The notes under the pieces: model-generated
Databases searched by the model: none
The model's input: only the letters and a program-made list of their open reading frames with translations
What the model was told of the DNA's origin: nothing
In this document: positions 17,715 to 25,333 of the stretch, piece after piece
How positions within the stretch are numbered: position 1 is the stretch's first letter
Layout of the letters: each line of letters opens with the position of its first letter
DNA from: Kribbella sp. VKM Ac-2569
GTDB lineage: Bacteria; Actinomycetota; Actinomycetes; Propionibacteriales; Kribbellaceae
Length of the DNA: 64,000 nt
Assembly (NCBI RefSeq): GCF_004216905.1
Contig: NZ_SGXJ01000001.1
Span: 1,798,001 to 1,862,000 of the forward strand
Direction: 5' to 3'
Program-made: the position numbers and the translations under genes

Positions 17715-17882
17715 TCAGGCGGGGGCCGGCGAAGGGGTGCCGTTGCCGTTGTCCGGGCGGGCGCCGGCGATCCGGGCGACGCCGGCGTCGGGTTTGCGGC
17801 CGGCTCGACGGGCGGCTTCGACGTGCAACCGGGCCAGCTCGACAGCCTGGCGGGAGACCTTCACGGTCTTCTTCTCAGCCAT
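17715..17882 (-). CDS. Small basic protein, 55 residues, unknown function
   Basis: The protein starts MAEKKTVKVSRQAVELARL, has an Arg/Lys-rich amphipathic helix over residues 5-35 and a disordered Asn/Gly/Pro tail. GAGGGAGAC lies just before the ATG. The start overlaps the end of the upstream membrane-protein gene by 8 bases, so the two are probably translated together. I do not recognise the family. The helix could bind nucleic acid or the membrane protein, but neither can be shown. Confidence 0.65.
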   Translation of the reverse strand: MAEKKTVKVSRQAVELARLHVEAARRAGRKPDAGVARIAGARPDNGNGTPSPAPA

Positions 17883-18255
17883 GGTCACTGTCTCCCTCGA
17901 CGACCTCGATGTCGGTGTCCGCGATATCAGCGTACGCGGACGCGCCGATGCGGTCGATCGCTACGGCGGCGGTCAGCGCGGCGACCAGATCGTAGTCCTC
18001 GGGTTGTAACAACTCCGACCTCATGAGTGAACGCAGCGTCACCACACCGGCGTCCGTCCCGGCGTCCTCACCCTCGAGAATCTGCTCCACCGCCCATCGG
18101 ACCATCCGCATGGTCTCCTCGCGGTGCCGCCAGGTGTCGAGCTCGCGATCGGACTTCCGCGTCAGGTAAGACCCCAGGAACACGCCACCGAGCGCGAGCA
18201 GCGGACTCAGGAACGTCATCACGACCCCGACGATCGAGATCCAGGTAGGGATCAC
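17875..18255 (-). CDS. Small single-pass membrane protein, unknown function
   Basis: About 126 residues. An N-terminal membrane helix (ISIVGVVMTFLSPLLALGGV) is followed by a charged segment (RKSDRELDTWRHREETMRMV) and a helical acidic C-terminal half. The topology suggests a short outside end and a cytoplasmic domain. GTG at 18255 sits 5 bases after GAGG; GTG at 18261 is an alternative. It is co-transcribed with the 55-residue gene. No function can be assigned; similar proteins occur as uncharacterised actinobacterial membrane proteins. Confidence 0.7.
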   Translation of the reverse strand: MIPTWISIVGVVMTFLSPLLALGGVFLGSYLTRKSDRELDTWRHREETMRMVRWAVEQILEGEDAGTDAGVVTLRSLMRSELLQPEDYDLVAALTAAVAIDRIGASAYADIADTDIEVVEGDSDHG

Positions 18256-18375
18256 GGACACACCTCAGCACTCATTCGTGTCCTCCCAATTCCGTGGTCT
18301 TGACCGGTCGATGATGCTACGAAGGAGCATTCCACTCGCCACCGACAAACCAGGATGACAAGGAGTCAGGTCACC

Positions 18376-19425
18376 GTGACGGACGAGCAGGACCGCTACG
18401 ACGTGTTCGTGCAGGGGACGGTGTTCCTCGACATCGTCATGACCGGTCTGGCGTCCGCCCCGACCACCGGTACGGAGATCTTCGCCGAGGGCATGGGGTC
18501 GTGCCCGGGTGGTGTCGCGAACTTCGCGATCGCGGCCGCGCGGCTCGGTCTGCGGACCGGGCTCGCCTCGGTGTTCGGTGACGACGCGTACGCCGACTTC
18601 TGCTGGCGGACCCTCGCTGACCAGGAGGGCGTGGACCTGTCGCACTCGCGGCGGATCGGCCACTGGCACTCGCCGGTCACGGTGTCGATGTCGATCGACC
18701 GTGACCGGGCGATGGTCACGCACGCGCACGAGGCGCCGGGCGATCCGAGCAAGCTGGTGGGGCCGGGGCTGAAGACGCGGTCGGCGATCGTTCCGGTGGC
18801 GGAGGAACTGCCGGGCTGGACGGTCGAGGCGCGGCAGTCCGGTGCGCTGTTGTTCGGTGACGTCGGCTGGGATCCGACCGACGAGTGGTCGCCGGCCGTG
18901 CTCGACGTACTCGAAGGGTTCCACGCCTTCACGCCGAACGCGGGTGAGGCGATGGCCTACACCCGCACCGACACCCCGAAGGCTGCGCTGCACAAGTTGG
19001 CCGACCGCGTACCGCTCGCGGTGGTGACGAACGGCGCGGACGGCGTACTGGCGATCGACTCGGAGACCGGTGAGGAGGAGCAGGTGCCGGCGCTGCCGGT
19101 GCGTTCGTACGACCCGACCGGCGCCGGCGACGTGTTCCTCGCCTCACTCGTGCTGGGCACCCTCCGCGGCTGGCCGCTCGCCCACCGCCTGGCCTTCAGC
19201 AACCTGTGCGCCGGCCTCTCGGTCCAGCACTTCGGCGGCTCCCTCGCGGCGCCCGGCTGGGGCGACATCATCGACTGGGTGCGCGACCACAGCCGTCACC
19301 GCCCCGGCGATGTCGACCCCGCCGTACTCGAGCACTACGCCTTCATCGGCGACGTTCTCCCGGCCGGTCCCGTCCCGATCGTCCGTCGCGCCTCAGCCAC
19401 GATTGCGCGCCTGTCGGACGCCTGA
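18376..19425 (+). CDS. PfkB-family carbohydrate kinase
   Basis: A 349-residue ribokinase-fold protein. GSCPGGVANFAIAAARLG near the N-terminus is the first PfkB signature, and DPTGAGDVFLASLVLG near residue 250 is the second, with the catalytic Asp and anion hole. It phosphorylates a sugar or nucleoside using ATP; the substrate cannot be told. GTG at 18376 was chosen because AAGGAG lies 10 bases upstream; ATG at 18355 would add seven residues. Its 3' end overlaps the convergent MFS gene by 33 bases. It stands alone as a transcription unit. Confidence 0.85.
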   Translation: MTDEQDRYDVFVQGTVFLDIVMTGLASAPTTGTEIFAEGMGSCPGGVANFAIAAARLGLRTGLASVFGDDAYADFCWRTLADQEGVDLSHSRRIGHWHSPVTVSMSIDRDRAMVTHAHEAPGDPSKLVGPGLKTRSAIVPVAEELPGWTVEARQSGALLFGDVGWDPTDEWSPAVLDVLEGFHAFTPNAGEAMAYTRTDTPKAALHKLADRVPLAVVTNGADGVLAIDSETGEEEQVPALPVRSYDPTGAGDVFLASLVLGTLRGWPLAHRLAFSNLCAGLSVQHFGGSLAAPGWGDIIDWVRDHSRHRPGDVDPAVLEHYAFIGDVLPAGPVPIVRRASATIARLSDA

Positions 19426-20583
19426 CGCGCCCACCGTCAGCGCGACCAGGACGAGCAGTACGCCGCCGCCCAGGAAGCCCCAGGACGGCGCCGCGTGCTC
19501 GAGCACCAGCCCGGCGGTCGCCGACCCGGCGGCGGAGCCGAGGTTGTTGGCCGTGTTGATCCACGTACTCGCCTCAGTCCGTTGGTGCGGCGGCGTGACA
19601 TCGTCGGCGGCCAGGTACGAGACCACGAACAGCGGGGCGACCGCGGCACCGGCGATGGCCAGCACGCCCCCGAGCACGACCAGGTCGGTCACGAACGACG
19701 CCGCGAGCAGTCCGGCGGCCAGTACGGCGATCAGCCCGCCGAGATGGGTCGACCAGGACCGGGTATGACGCCGGCGCGCCCAGAGCATCCCGCCGACCAC
19801 ACTGCCCGCCGCGATCACCGCCTCGACGTACCCGGCCGCTCCGGGGCGTCCTGCGTGCTGCGCGACGCCCGCCACGCAGACGTACGCCGCGCTGATCCCG
19901 GACGCGGTGATCATGATGACGAGCAGGATCCGTCGCAGACCGGGGATCACCAACGGCCCCAACGGATGCCGGGTCGGTGCCGACGCTGACGTCGACGTCG
20001 TCACCGGGCTCGTCACCATTGCGATCGTGCCGACAACCATCAAGGCGGCCGAGCAGCCGAGCGCGGCCGGTGCGGACACGAGGCTGATCAGGGTGCCGGC
20101 GATCAGCGGCCCGCCGAGGAACAAGCACTCCTCGGAGACCGCGTCGAGGGCGTACGCGCGTTCCTTCAGCACGGAGCCCCCGGTGAGCAATCGCCAGTTC
20201 GACCGCATCGACGGCCCCAAAGGCGGCGCGAGCAACCCGGTCGCGCCGACGAGGAGCAGTACGGCGGCATCCGACGTACCGAATGCTGCGATGGCAACCA
20301 GGCCGGCGGATGCACCTAGTGCGAGGGGCGGCAGGACGCGGCGCTGGCTGTAACGGTCGACGAGCCGCGCTTTGTACGGCATCGACAACGACGCGAACCC
20401 GAACACCGCGACCGCGGCACCGGCCGTCGCGAAGGAATTGGTGGACTGCTGGACGGTGAAGAGCAGAGACAACGGGAGCAGGCCGTACGACAGCCGGCCG
20501 AGCAACGCAGGCACGAACGTGCGCAGCGCCGACGGCAACAGCAGGACGTCACGGTAGCTCCCGGCACGAGTTGTGCCGGACAC
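19393..20583 (-). CDS. MFS transporter, probable drug exporter
   Basis: A 396-residue protein with about 12 hydrophobic segments. The loop between helices 2 and 3 reads KARLVDRYSQRRVLPP, the MFS motif A position. GTG at 20583 lies 7 bases after TAGGAG, a good ribosome site. The leader upstream contains a six-codon reading frame and a stable hairpin, an arrangement known for antibiotic-inducible exporters and ribosome-protection genes. This supports an efflux role over a nutrient role, as inference. The 3' end overlaps the PfkB gene. Confidence 0.85.
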   Translation of the reverse strand: MSGTTRAGSYRDVLLLPSALRTFVPALLGRLSYGLLPLSLLFTVQQSTNSFATAGAAVAVFGFASLSMPYKARLVDRYSQRRVLPPLALGASAGLVAIAAFGTSDAAVLLLVGATGLLAPPLGPSMRSNWRLLTGGSVLKERAYALDAVSEECLFLGGPLIAGTLISLVSAPAALGCSAALMVVGTIAMVTSPVTTSTSASAPTRHPLGPLVIPGLRRILLVIMITASGISAAYVCVAGVAQHAGRPGAAGYVEAVIAAGSVVGGMLWARRRHTRSWSTHLGGLIAVLAAGLLAASFVTDLVVLGGVLAIAGAAVAPLFVVSYLAADDVTPPHQRTEASTWINTANNLGSAAGSATAGLVLEHAAPSWGFLGGGVLLVLVALTVGASGVRQARNRG

Positions 20584-20597
20584 GAGAACGCTCCTAG

Positions 20598-20644
20598 AGA
20601 GACGGAATGAGGCTCGAACCACGCGAGGCGTGGGAGCCGTCTCT
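20598..20644 (-). promoter_or_regulatory. Nested leader hairpin before MFS start codon
   Basis: Outer arms AGAGACGG (20598-20605) and CCGTCTCT (20637-20644) enclose a second stem GGCTC/GAGCC and a third CCACGC/GCGTGG with a 3-base loop. The plus-strand left arm borders the TAGGAG ribosome site of the MFS gene. The other arm starts at the stop codon of the leader peptide. A ribosome paused on the leader could therefore unfold the hairpin and free the ribosome site. Confidence 0.6.
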
Positions 20645-20663
20645 AGTCACGGGGCGAGAACAT
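20643..20663 (-). CDS. Leader peptide MFSPRD
   Basis: An ATG-to-TAG frame of six codons ends exactly where the hairpin begins. TAGGCT at 20671-20676, an actinobacterial TAnnnT -10 element, lies 7 bases before the ATG, so the transcript probably starts at the A of ATG and is leaderless. A -35 element is not evident. The peptide has no homologue I can name; its position is what argues for it. Confidence 0.5.
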   Translation of the reverse strand: MFSPRD

Positions 20664-20783
20664 GCGGGCCAGCCTACAGGTCGTTCTCGGCGGCTGGAAA
20701 TGTCCACGTACTGGGCTTCGCCGGTCGTAGGGTCTGAGGTGGTGCGCGGGCTGTGGGACCGCGCTGGACGAGAGGTGCAGGCG

Positions 20784-22052
20784 ATGACGATCAGTCGGCG
20801 GCAGGTACTCGGGCTCGGAACTGGGTTGGCCGCGATGGCCGTGGCGGGATGCGGGTCGAACTCCGGGCGACCGTCGTCCGGGGGGTCGGACGGGTCGAAG
20901 CCGGCGCTCCAGCAGTGGTACCACCAGTACGGCGAGGCGGGCACGCAGCAGGCGGTGGAAAAGTACGCGAAGGCGTACCCGGATGCGACCGTGACGATCC
21001 AGTGGTCGCCGGGTGACTACGAGAAGAAGGCCGCGACGGCGCTGCTCACCGACCAGGGCCCGGACGTGTTCGAGTACCCGAACGGGCCGACGATCGACAT
21101 GATCAAGGGCAATCAGGTCGTCGAGCTGACCGATCTGCTGGGCGACGCGAAGAGCGACTTCAACGCTGCGCTGCTCGAGCGGATGTCGTACCAGGGCAAG
21201 CTGTACGCGATCCCACAGGTGATCGATATGCAGCTGCTTGTGTACCGCAAGAGTCTGCTGAGCGCGGCCGGCGTACAACCGCCGCAGACCGTCGACGAAC
21301 TGCTGGCCGCCGCGAAGAAGCTCACCAACAACAAGACCAAGGGCCTGTTCGTCGGCAACGACGGCGGCGTCGGCGTGCTCGGCGGGCCGGCACTCTGGTC
21401 GGCCGGTGTCGACTACCTGACCAAGGACAACCAGTTCGGTTTCGACGACCCGGCCGCGTTCGAGTCGCTGCGCAAACTGCGGGAGTTCTGGGCGTCGAAG
21501 GTGTTGTTGCTCGGGGCACCGACCGACTGGTCCGACCCGGCCGCATTCACGCAGGGCCTGACCGCGATGCAGTTCACCGGCCTGTGGACGCTCCCGGTGA
21601 TCGAGAAGGCGCTCCCCGGCGACTACGGCGTACTTCCCTGGCCGAAGCTGAACGCCACCACCGGCGCACCGAGTGTCCCGGTCGGGGCGTTCGGCGCGTG
21701 CGTGAACGCGAAGTCGAAGAACCTCGACGCCGCGAAGAAGTTCATCAAGTGGCTGTGGGTGGATCAGACCGACGACCAGCTCGACTTCGCGCAGTCGTAC
21801 GGCTTCCACGTGCCGGCCCGCAAGAGCCTGTCGGAGAAGGCGGACAAGCTGAAGTCCGGCCCGGCCGCGGACGCGGTCAAGCTGCTGAACGAGAACGGCC
21901 GCCCGCAGAACCCGATGCTCTGGTCACCGAAGGCCAGCTCGGCGTACTCCGACGCGCTGAACAAGATCATCCGCAGCGGCGCCGACCCGGCGGCCGAGAT
22001 CAAGACCGTCAAGTCGGTGACCGAGGCCGAACTCAAGCGGATCACCGGTTGA
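20784..22052 (+). CDS. Sugar ABC transporter substrate-binding lipoprotein, orphan
   Basis: A 422-residue extracellular solute-binding protein (family 1 type). The N-terminus has a twin-arginine-like SRRQVLGLG segment and a lipobox VAGCG, so export may be Tat-dependent with lipidation at Cys. The mature part shows DVFEYPNGPTID, GKLYAIPQVID and the WLWVDQ hinge pattern of maltose- or oligosaccharide-binding proteins. No permease or ATPase gene is adjacent, so it must use partners encoded elsewhere. ATG at 20784 begins a normal signal sequence. Confidence 0.85.
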   Translation: MTISRRQVLGLGTGLAAMAVAGCGSNSGRPSSGGSDGSKPALQQWYHQYGEAGTQQAVEKYAKAYPDATVTIQWSPGDYEKKAATALLTDQGPDVFEYPNGPTIDMIKGNQVVELTDLLGDAKSDFNAALLERMSYQGKLYAIPQVIDMQLLVYRKSLLSAAGVQPPQTVDELLAAAKKLTNNKTKGLFVGNDGGVGVLGGPALWSAGVDYLTKDNQFGFDDPAAFESLRKLREFWASKVLLLGAPTDWSDPAAFTQGLTAMQFTGLWTLPVIEKALPGDYGVLPWPKLNATTGAPSVPVGAFGACVNAKSKNLDAAKKFIKWLWVDQTDDQLDFAQSYGFHVPARKSLSEKADKLKSGPAADAVKLLNENGRPQNPMLWSPKASSAYSDALNKIIRSGADPAAEIKTVKSVTEAELKRITG

Positions 22053-22057
22053 CAACC

Positions 22058-22095
22058 GGACGCGGCCCCCCACCGTCAGGTGAGGGGCCGCGTCC
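22058..22095. terminator. Bidirectional hairpin terminator
   Basis: GGACGCGGCCCC and GGGGCCGCGTCC form a perfect 12-base stem, extended by CACC/GGTG inside the loop. It lies between the convergent stop codons of the sugar-binding lipoprotein and cold-shock genes. No strong T-run is present. Confidence 0.72.
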
Positions 22096-22109
22096 GTGCC
22101 GAGCTGGTG

Positions 22110-22313
22110 TCAGACGACGTTGACGTTCTCCGCCTGCTGACCCTTCGGGCCCTGGACGACGTCGAACTCGACGCGCTGGTTCTCGTCGAGGCTACGGAAG
22201 CCGTCGGTCTGGATGGTGGAGTAGTGGACGAACACGTCCGCTCCGCCGCCGTCGACGGTGATGAAGCCGAAACCCTTCTCGGCGTTGAACCATTTCACAG
22301 TTCCCTGTGCCAT
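22110..22313 (-). CDS. Cold-shock domain protein
   Basis: A 67-residue single OB-fold protein of the CspA type. [14 protein letters not shown] carries RNP1 and VFVHYS carries RNP2; both bind single-stranded RNA and melt secondary structure. AAGGAG lies 7 bases before the ATG. The 5' region (22314-22507) is long and comparatively AT-rich, as is common for cold-shock genes with regulated leaders. No specific leader fold could be assigned. Which of the several paralogues usual in actinobacteria this is cannot be decided. Confidence 0.95.
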   Translation of the reverse strand: MAQGTVKWFNAEKGFGFITVDGGGADVFVHYSTIQTDGFRSLDENQRVEFDVVQGPKGQQAENVNVV

Positions 22314-22507
22314 GTTGTTGCTCCTTCGTGGAGATGGGGCGCACCGCGGTCGCGGTAGACCCGGCCGTTGTCGCACCGGCGGCACACCATCTCTCACAAG
22401 GAAAGATCGGGATAAACCACAGCTACTGAAAATCGACCTACCCCATCCAACCACGAATCCGCACAATTCATTCCCATCGGCCGCGCCGGGCGTGGCAGGG
22501 TAGGCGC

Positions 22508-22915
22508 ATGCTGAGCCTGCAACCGCTGACCGACGACGACCGCGAGCTGATCGAGCTGGCCCGCCGTACGGTCGATGCGAACACCGACGGACCCGACGGT
22601 GTCTACACGATGGGCGCCGCGGTCCGCGGGGCGGACGGCCGGATGTACGCCGGTATCAACCTGTACCACTTCACCGGCGGCCCCTGCGCCGAACTGGTCG
22701 CCCTCGGCCGCGCCCGCGCCGAAGGGGCCCGCGAGCTCACCACGATCGTAGCCGTAGGCAACGAAGGTCGTGGCGTGGTCGGCCCGTGCGGTCGCGACCG
22801 CCAGGTCTTCGTCGACTACCACCCCACGATCCGCGTCATCCTGCCGACCGAGAACGGCCCCGCCTCGGTCCTGGCCACCGACCTCCTGCCCGGCGCCTAC
22901 CGCTGGACCCCTTAG
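22508..22915 (+). CDS. Blasticidin-S/cytidine deaminase-like protein with altered zinc ligand
   Basis: A 135-residue deaminase-fold protein. It strongly resembles the blasticidin S deaminase of Aspergillus as I recall it: [22 protein letters not shown], a PCGR-RQV segment and a terminal LLPGAYRW are shared. The expected zinc ligands are Cys60 and Cys94 plus a third Cys; here the third is Asp97 (GRD instead of GRC). Glu62 is the proton shuttle. It probably deaminates a cytosine-type base or nucleoside, but activity is uncertain because of the changed ligand. It converges on the pyrimidine catabolic operon and overlaps its last gene by four bases. Confidence 0.85.
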   Translation: MLSLQPLTDDDRELIELARRTVDANTDGPDGVYTMGAAVRGADGRMYAGINLYHFTGGPCAELVALGRARAEGARELTTIVAVGNEGRGVVGPCGRDRQVFVDYHPTIRVILPTENGPASVLATDLLPGAYRWTP

Positions 22916-23904
22916 ACCGCTGGGATGATGTCCTTGCCGTAGGCCGCGAGGGTCTCCTCCTTGGCGTCGTGCTGGAGGTAGACGGCGAACTGGTCGACGC
23001 CGAGTTCCTTGAGTTCGGCCAGTCGCGCGAGGTGGTTCTCGACCGGGCCGAGGATGCAGAAGCGGTCCACGACCTCGTCCGGCACGAAGTCGGTGTGCGT
23101 GTTCCCGGCGCGCCCGTGCTCGGCGTAGTCGTACCCCTTGCGCCCCTCGATGTAGTCGGTCAGCGCCTGCGGCACGGCCCCTGACGTCCCGTACCGCGCG
23201 ACGATGTCCGCGACATGGTTCCCGACCATCCCGCCGAACCAGCGGGTCTGTTCACGCTGGTGATCCAGGTCGTCCCCGACGTACGCCGGTGCCGCGACGC
23301 AGAACTTGATCGCCATCGGATCGCGGCCGGCCTGCTCCGCCGACCGACGTACCGCGGTGATCATCCACTCCGCGATGTCCGGATCCGCCAGCTGCAGGAT
23401 GTACCCGTCGCCGACCTCGCCGGTCGCCTTGAGCGCGCGGGGGCCGTACGCCGCGACCCACACGTCGAGCGCGCCGTTCTCGACCCACGCGAGCTTCAGC
23501 TCCTGCCCGCGGTGCTTGACGGTCTCGCCACGCGCGAGCGACCGCACCACTTCGACGCACTGCTTCATCTCCTCAATCGTCCCCGGCTGCGCGCCGAGCG
23601 TCCGCAGCGCCGAGTCGCCGCGCCCGATCCCGCAGATCGTCCGGTTGCCGAACATCTCGTTCAAGGTGGCGAACTGGGACGCGATCACCGTCCAGTCCCG
23701 CGTGCCCGGATTCGTCACCATCGGCCCGACGATCACGCGGCGCGTGGCCGCGAGGATCTGGCTGTAGATCACGAACGGCTCCTGCCAGAGCAGGTGCGAG
23801 TCGAACGTCCACACGTACGAGAACCCGGCGTCCTCCGCCTTCCGGGCCAGCTCCACGACCGTGGACGCGGGCGGATCACACTGGAACACCACACCGAAGT
23901 CCAC
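22912..23904 (-). CDS. F420-dependent LLM-class oxidoreductase linked to pyrimidine catabolism
   Basis: A 330-residue luciferase-like TIM barrel. The start MDFGVVFQCDPPASTVVEL, the EDAGFSYVWTFDSH segment and GIGRGDSALRTLG match the F420-dependent group found next to hydantoinase genes (TIGR03842 type). It probably reduces or oxidises a pyrimidine-derived compound using F420. It is last in an operon with a dihydropyrimidinase and a ureidopropionase, 9 bases behind the former. No dihydropyrimidine dehydrogenase is seen in the window, so this enzyme may supply the redox step; that is inference. Confidence 0.85.
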   Translation of the reverse strand: MDFGVVFQCDPPASTVVELARKAEDAGFSYVWTFDSHLLWQEPFVIYSQILAATRRVIVGPMVTNPGTRDWTVIASQFATLNEMFGNRTICGIGRGDSALRTLGAQPGTIEEMKQCVEVVRSLARGETVKHRGQELKLAWVENGALDVWVAAYGPRALKATGEVGDGYILQLADPDIAEWMITAVRRSAEQAGRDPMAIKFCVAAPAYVGDDLDHQREQTRWFGGMVGNHVADIVARYGTSGAVPQALTDYIEGRKGYDYAEHGRAGNTHTDFVPDEVVDRFCILGPVENHLARLAELKELGVDQFAVYLQHDAKEETLAAYGKDIIPAV

Positions 23905-23913
23905 GACATCCCC

Positions 23914-25320
23914 CTACATCAGATAAGACGACAGGCCGCGCTTCAGGAACTTCCCCCGGCCCTTCCGGCCATGGTAGTTGCCGTCAGCCACGATCACCTC
24001 GCCGCGCGACACGACGGTGCCCACCCGGCCCTTGATCTCGACCCCTTCGTACGCCGAGTGGTCCATGTTCATGTGGTGCGTCTCGACGCCGATCCGCGTC
24101 GTACCGTTCGGGTCGTAGATCACCAGGTCGGCGTCCGATCCGGGCTGCACGATCCCCTTCTGCGGATACAGCCCGAACATGCGGGCCGGCGTGGTCGCGA
24201 TCGTCTCCACCCAGCGCTCCAGCGACAGCTTCCCGTCCACCACACCCTGGAAGACCAGGTCGACGCGGTGCTCGACGCCGCCGATCCCGTTCGGGATCTT
24301 CGAGAAGTCGCCGAGGCCGAGCTCCTTCTGGTCCTTCATGCAGAACGGGCAGTGGTCGGTCGACACGATCGCCAGCTCGTTGTTCCGCAGGCCCTTCCAC
24401 AGGTCCCGCTGGTGCGACTCGTGCTTGCTGCGCAGCGGCGTCGAGCAGACCCACTTCGCGCCCTCGAACCCGGGCGCGCCGAGCTGGTCCTCGAGCGTCA
24501 GATACAGGTACTGCGGGCAGGTCTCGGCGAACACGTTGCGACCCGCGTGCCGCGCCTCGGCGACCTTTTCGAGCGCCTGACTCGCGGACAGGTGGACGAT
24601 GTACAGCGGGCAGTCCTGCGCGACCTCGGCGAGCGCGATCGCGCGGTTCGTCGCCTCCGCCTCGAGCGCGGCCGGGCGGGTGATGCCGTGGTAGATCGGG
24701 TCGGTCTGGCCCTTGGCGATCGCCTGCTGCACGAGGACGTCGATCGCGATGCCGTTCTCCGCGTGCATCATGATCATCGCGCCGTTCTCACGCGCGGTCT
24801 GCATCGCGCGGAGGATCTGCCCATCGTCGGAGTAGAAGACGCCCGGGTAGGCCATGAACAGCTTGAAACTCGTGATGCCCTCGTCGGCGACCAACTGGTC
24901 CATCGCCTTCAGCGCGTCGGCGTCGACACCGCCGAGAATCATGTGGAACGCGTAGTCGACGTGGCACTCGCCCTCGGCCTTCGCGTGCCACGCGGCGAGC
25001 CCGTCCTGCACGACCTCGCCGGTGCGTTGCACGGCGAAGTCGATGATCGTCGTGGTTCCGCCGTACGCCGCCGCACGCGTGCCGGTGTCGAACGTGTCGC
25101 TGGCCGCGGTACCGCCGAACGGCAGCTGCATGTGCGTGTGCGCGTCGATCCCGCCCGGGATCACGTACTTGCCGGAGGCATCGAGTACTTCGTCGACCGC
25201 GATCGTCGGGCTGAACGACGGGTCGAGGACCGCGACGATCTTCTCGCCCTCGATCAGCACGTCCGCGACCCGGGCCCCGGTCGGTCCGACGACGGTTCCA
25301 CCCTTGACGAGCAAAGACAT
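23914..25320 (-). CDS. hydA: Dihydropyrimidinase (D-hydantoinase)
   Basis: A 468-residue amidohydrolase-fold enzyme. GIDAHTHMQLPFGG provides the first metal-binding His pair, SFKLFMAYPG the carboxylated Lys bridging two metals, HAENG and HLSAS further His ligands, and STDHCPF the catalytic Asp. It opens dihydrouracil or dihydrothymine to N-carbamoyl-beta-amino acids. Length and motifs are complete. The ureidopropionase gene lies 13 bases upstream, giving consecutive steps of reductive pyrimidine degradation. Confidence 0.93.
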   Translation of the reverse strand: MSLLVKGGTVVGPTGARVADVLIEGEKIVAVLDPSFSPTIAVDEVLDASGKYVIPGGIDAHTHMQLPFGGTAASDTFDTGTRAAAYGGTTTIIDFAVQRTGEVVQDGLAAWHAKAEGECHVDYAFHMILGGVDADALKAMDQLVADEGITSFKLFMAYPGVFYSDDGQILRAMQTARENGAMIMMHAENGIAIDVLVQQAIAKGQTDPIYHGITRPAALEAEATNRAIALAEVAQDCPLYIVHLSASQALEKVAEARHAGRNVFAETCPQYLYLTLEDQLGAPGFEGAKWVCSTPLRSKHESHQRDLWKGLRNNELAIVSTDHCPFCMKDQKELGLGDFSKIPNGIGGVEHRVDLVFQGVVDGKLSLERWVETIATTPARMFGLYPQKGIVQPGSDADLVIYDPNGTTRIGVETHHMNMDHSAYEGVEIKGRVGTVVSRGEVIVADGNYHGRKGRGKFLKRGLSSYLM

Positions 25321-25333
25321 CGGAGTTCCCCTT

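Noticed and set aside
22420..22436. A second Zur-like half-site between the cold-shock and deaminase genes
   Set aside because: Only the CGATTTTCA half matches; the other half is unrelated.
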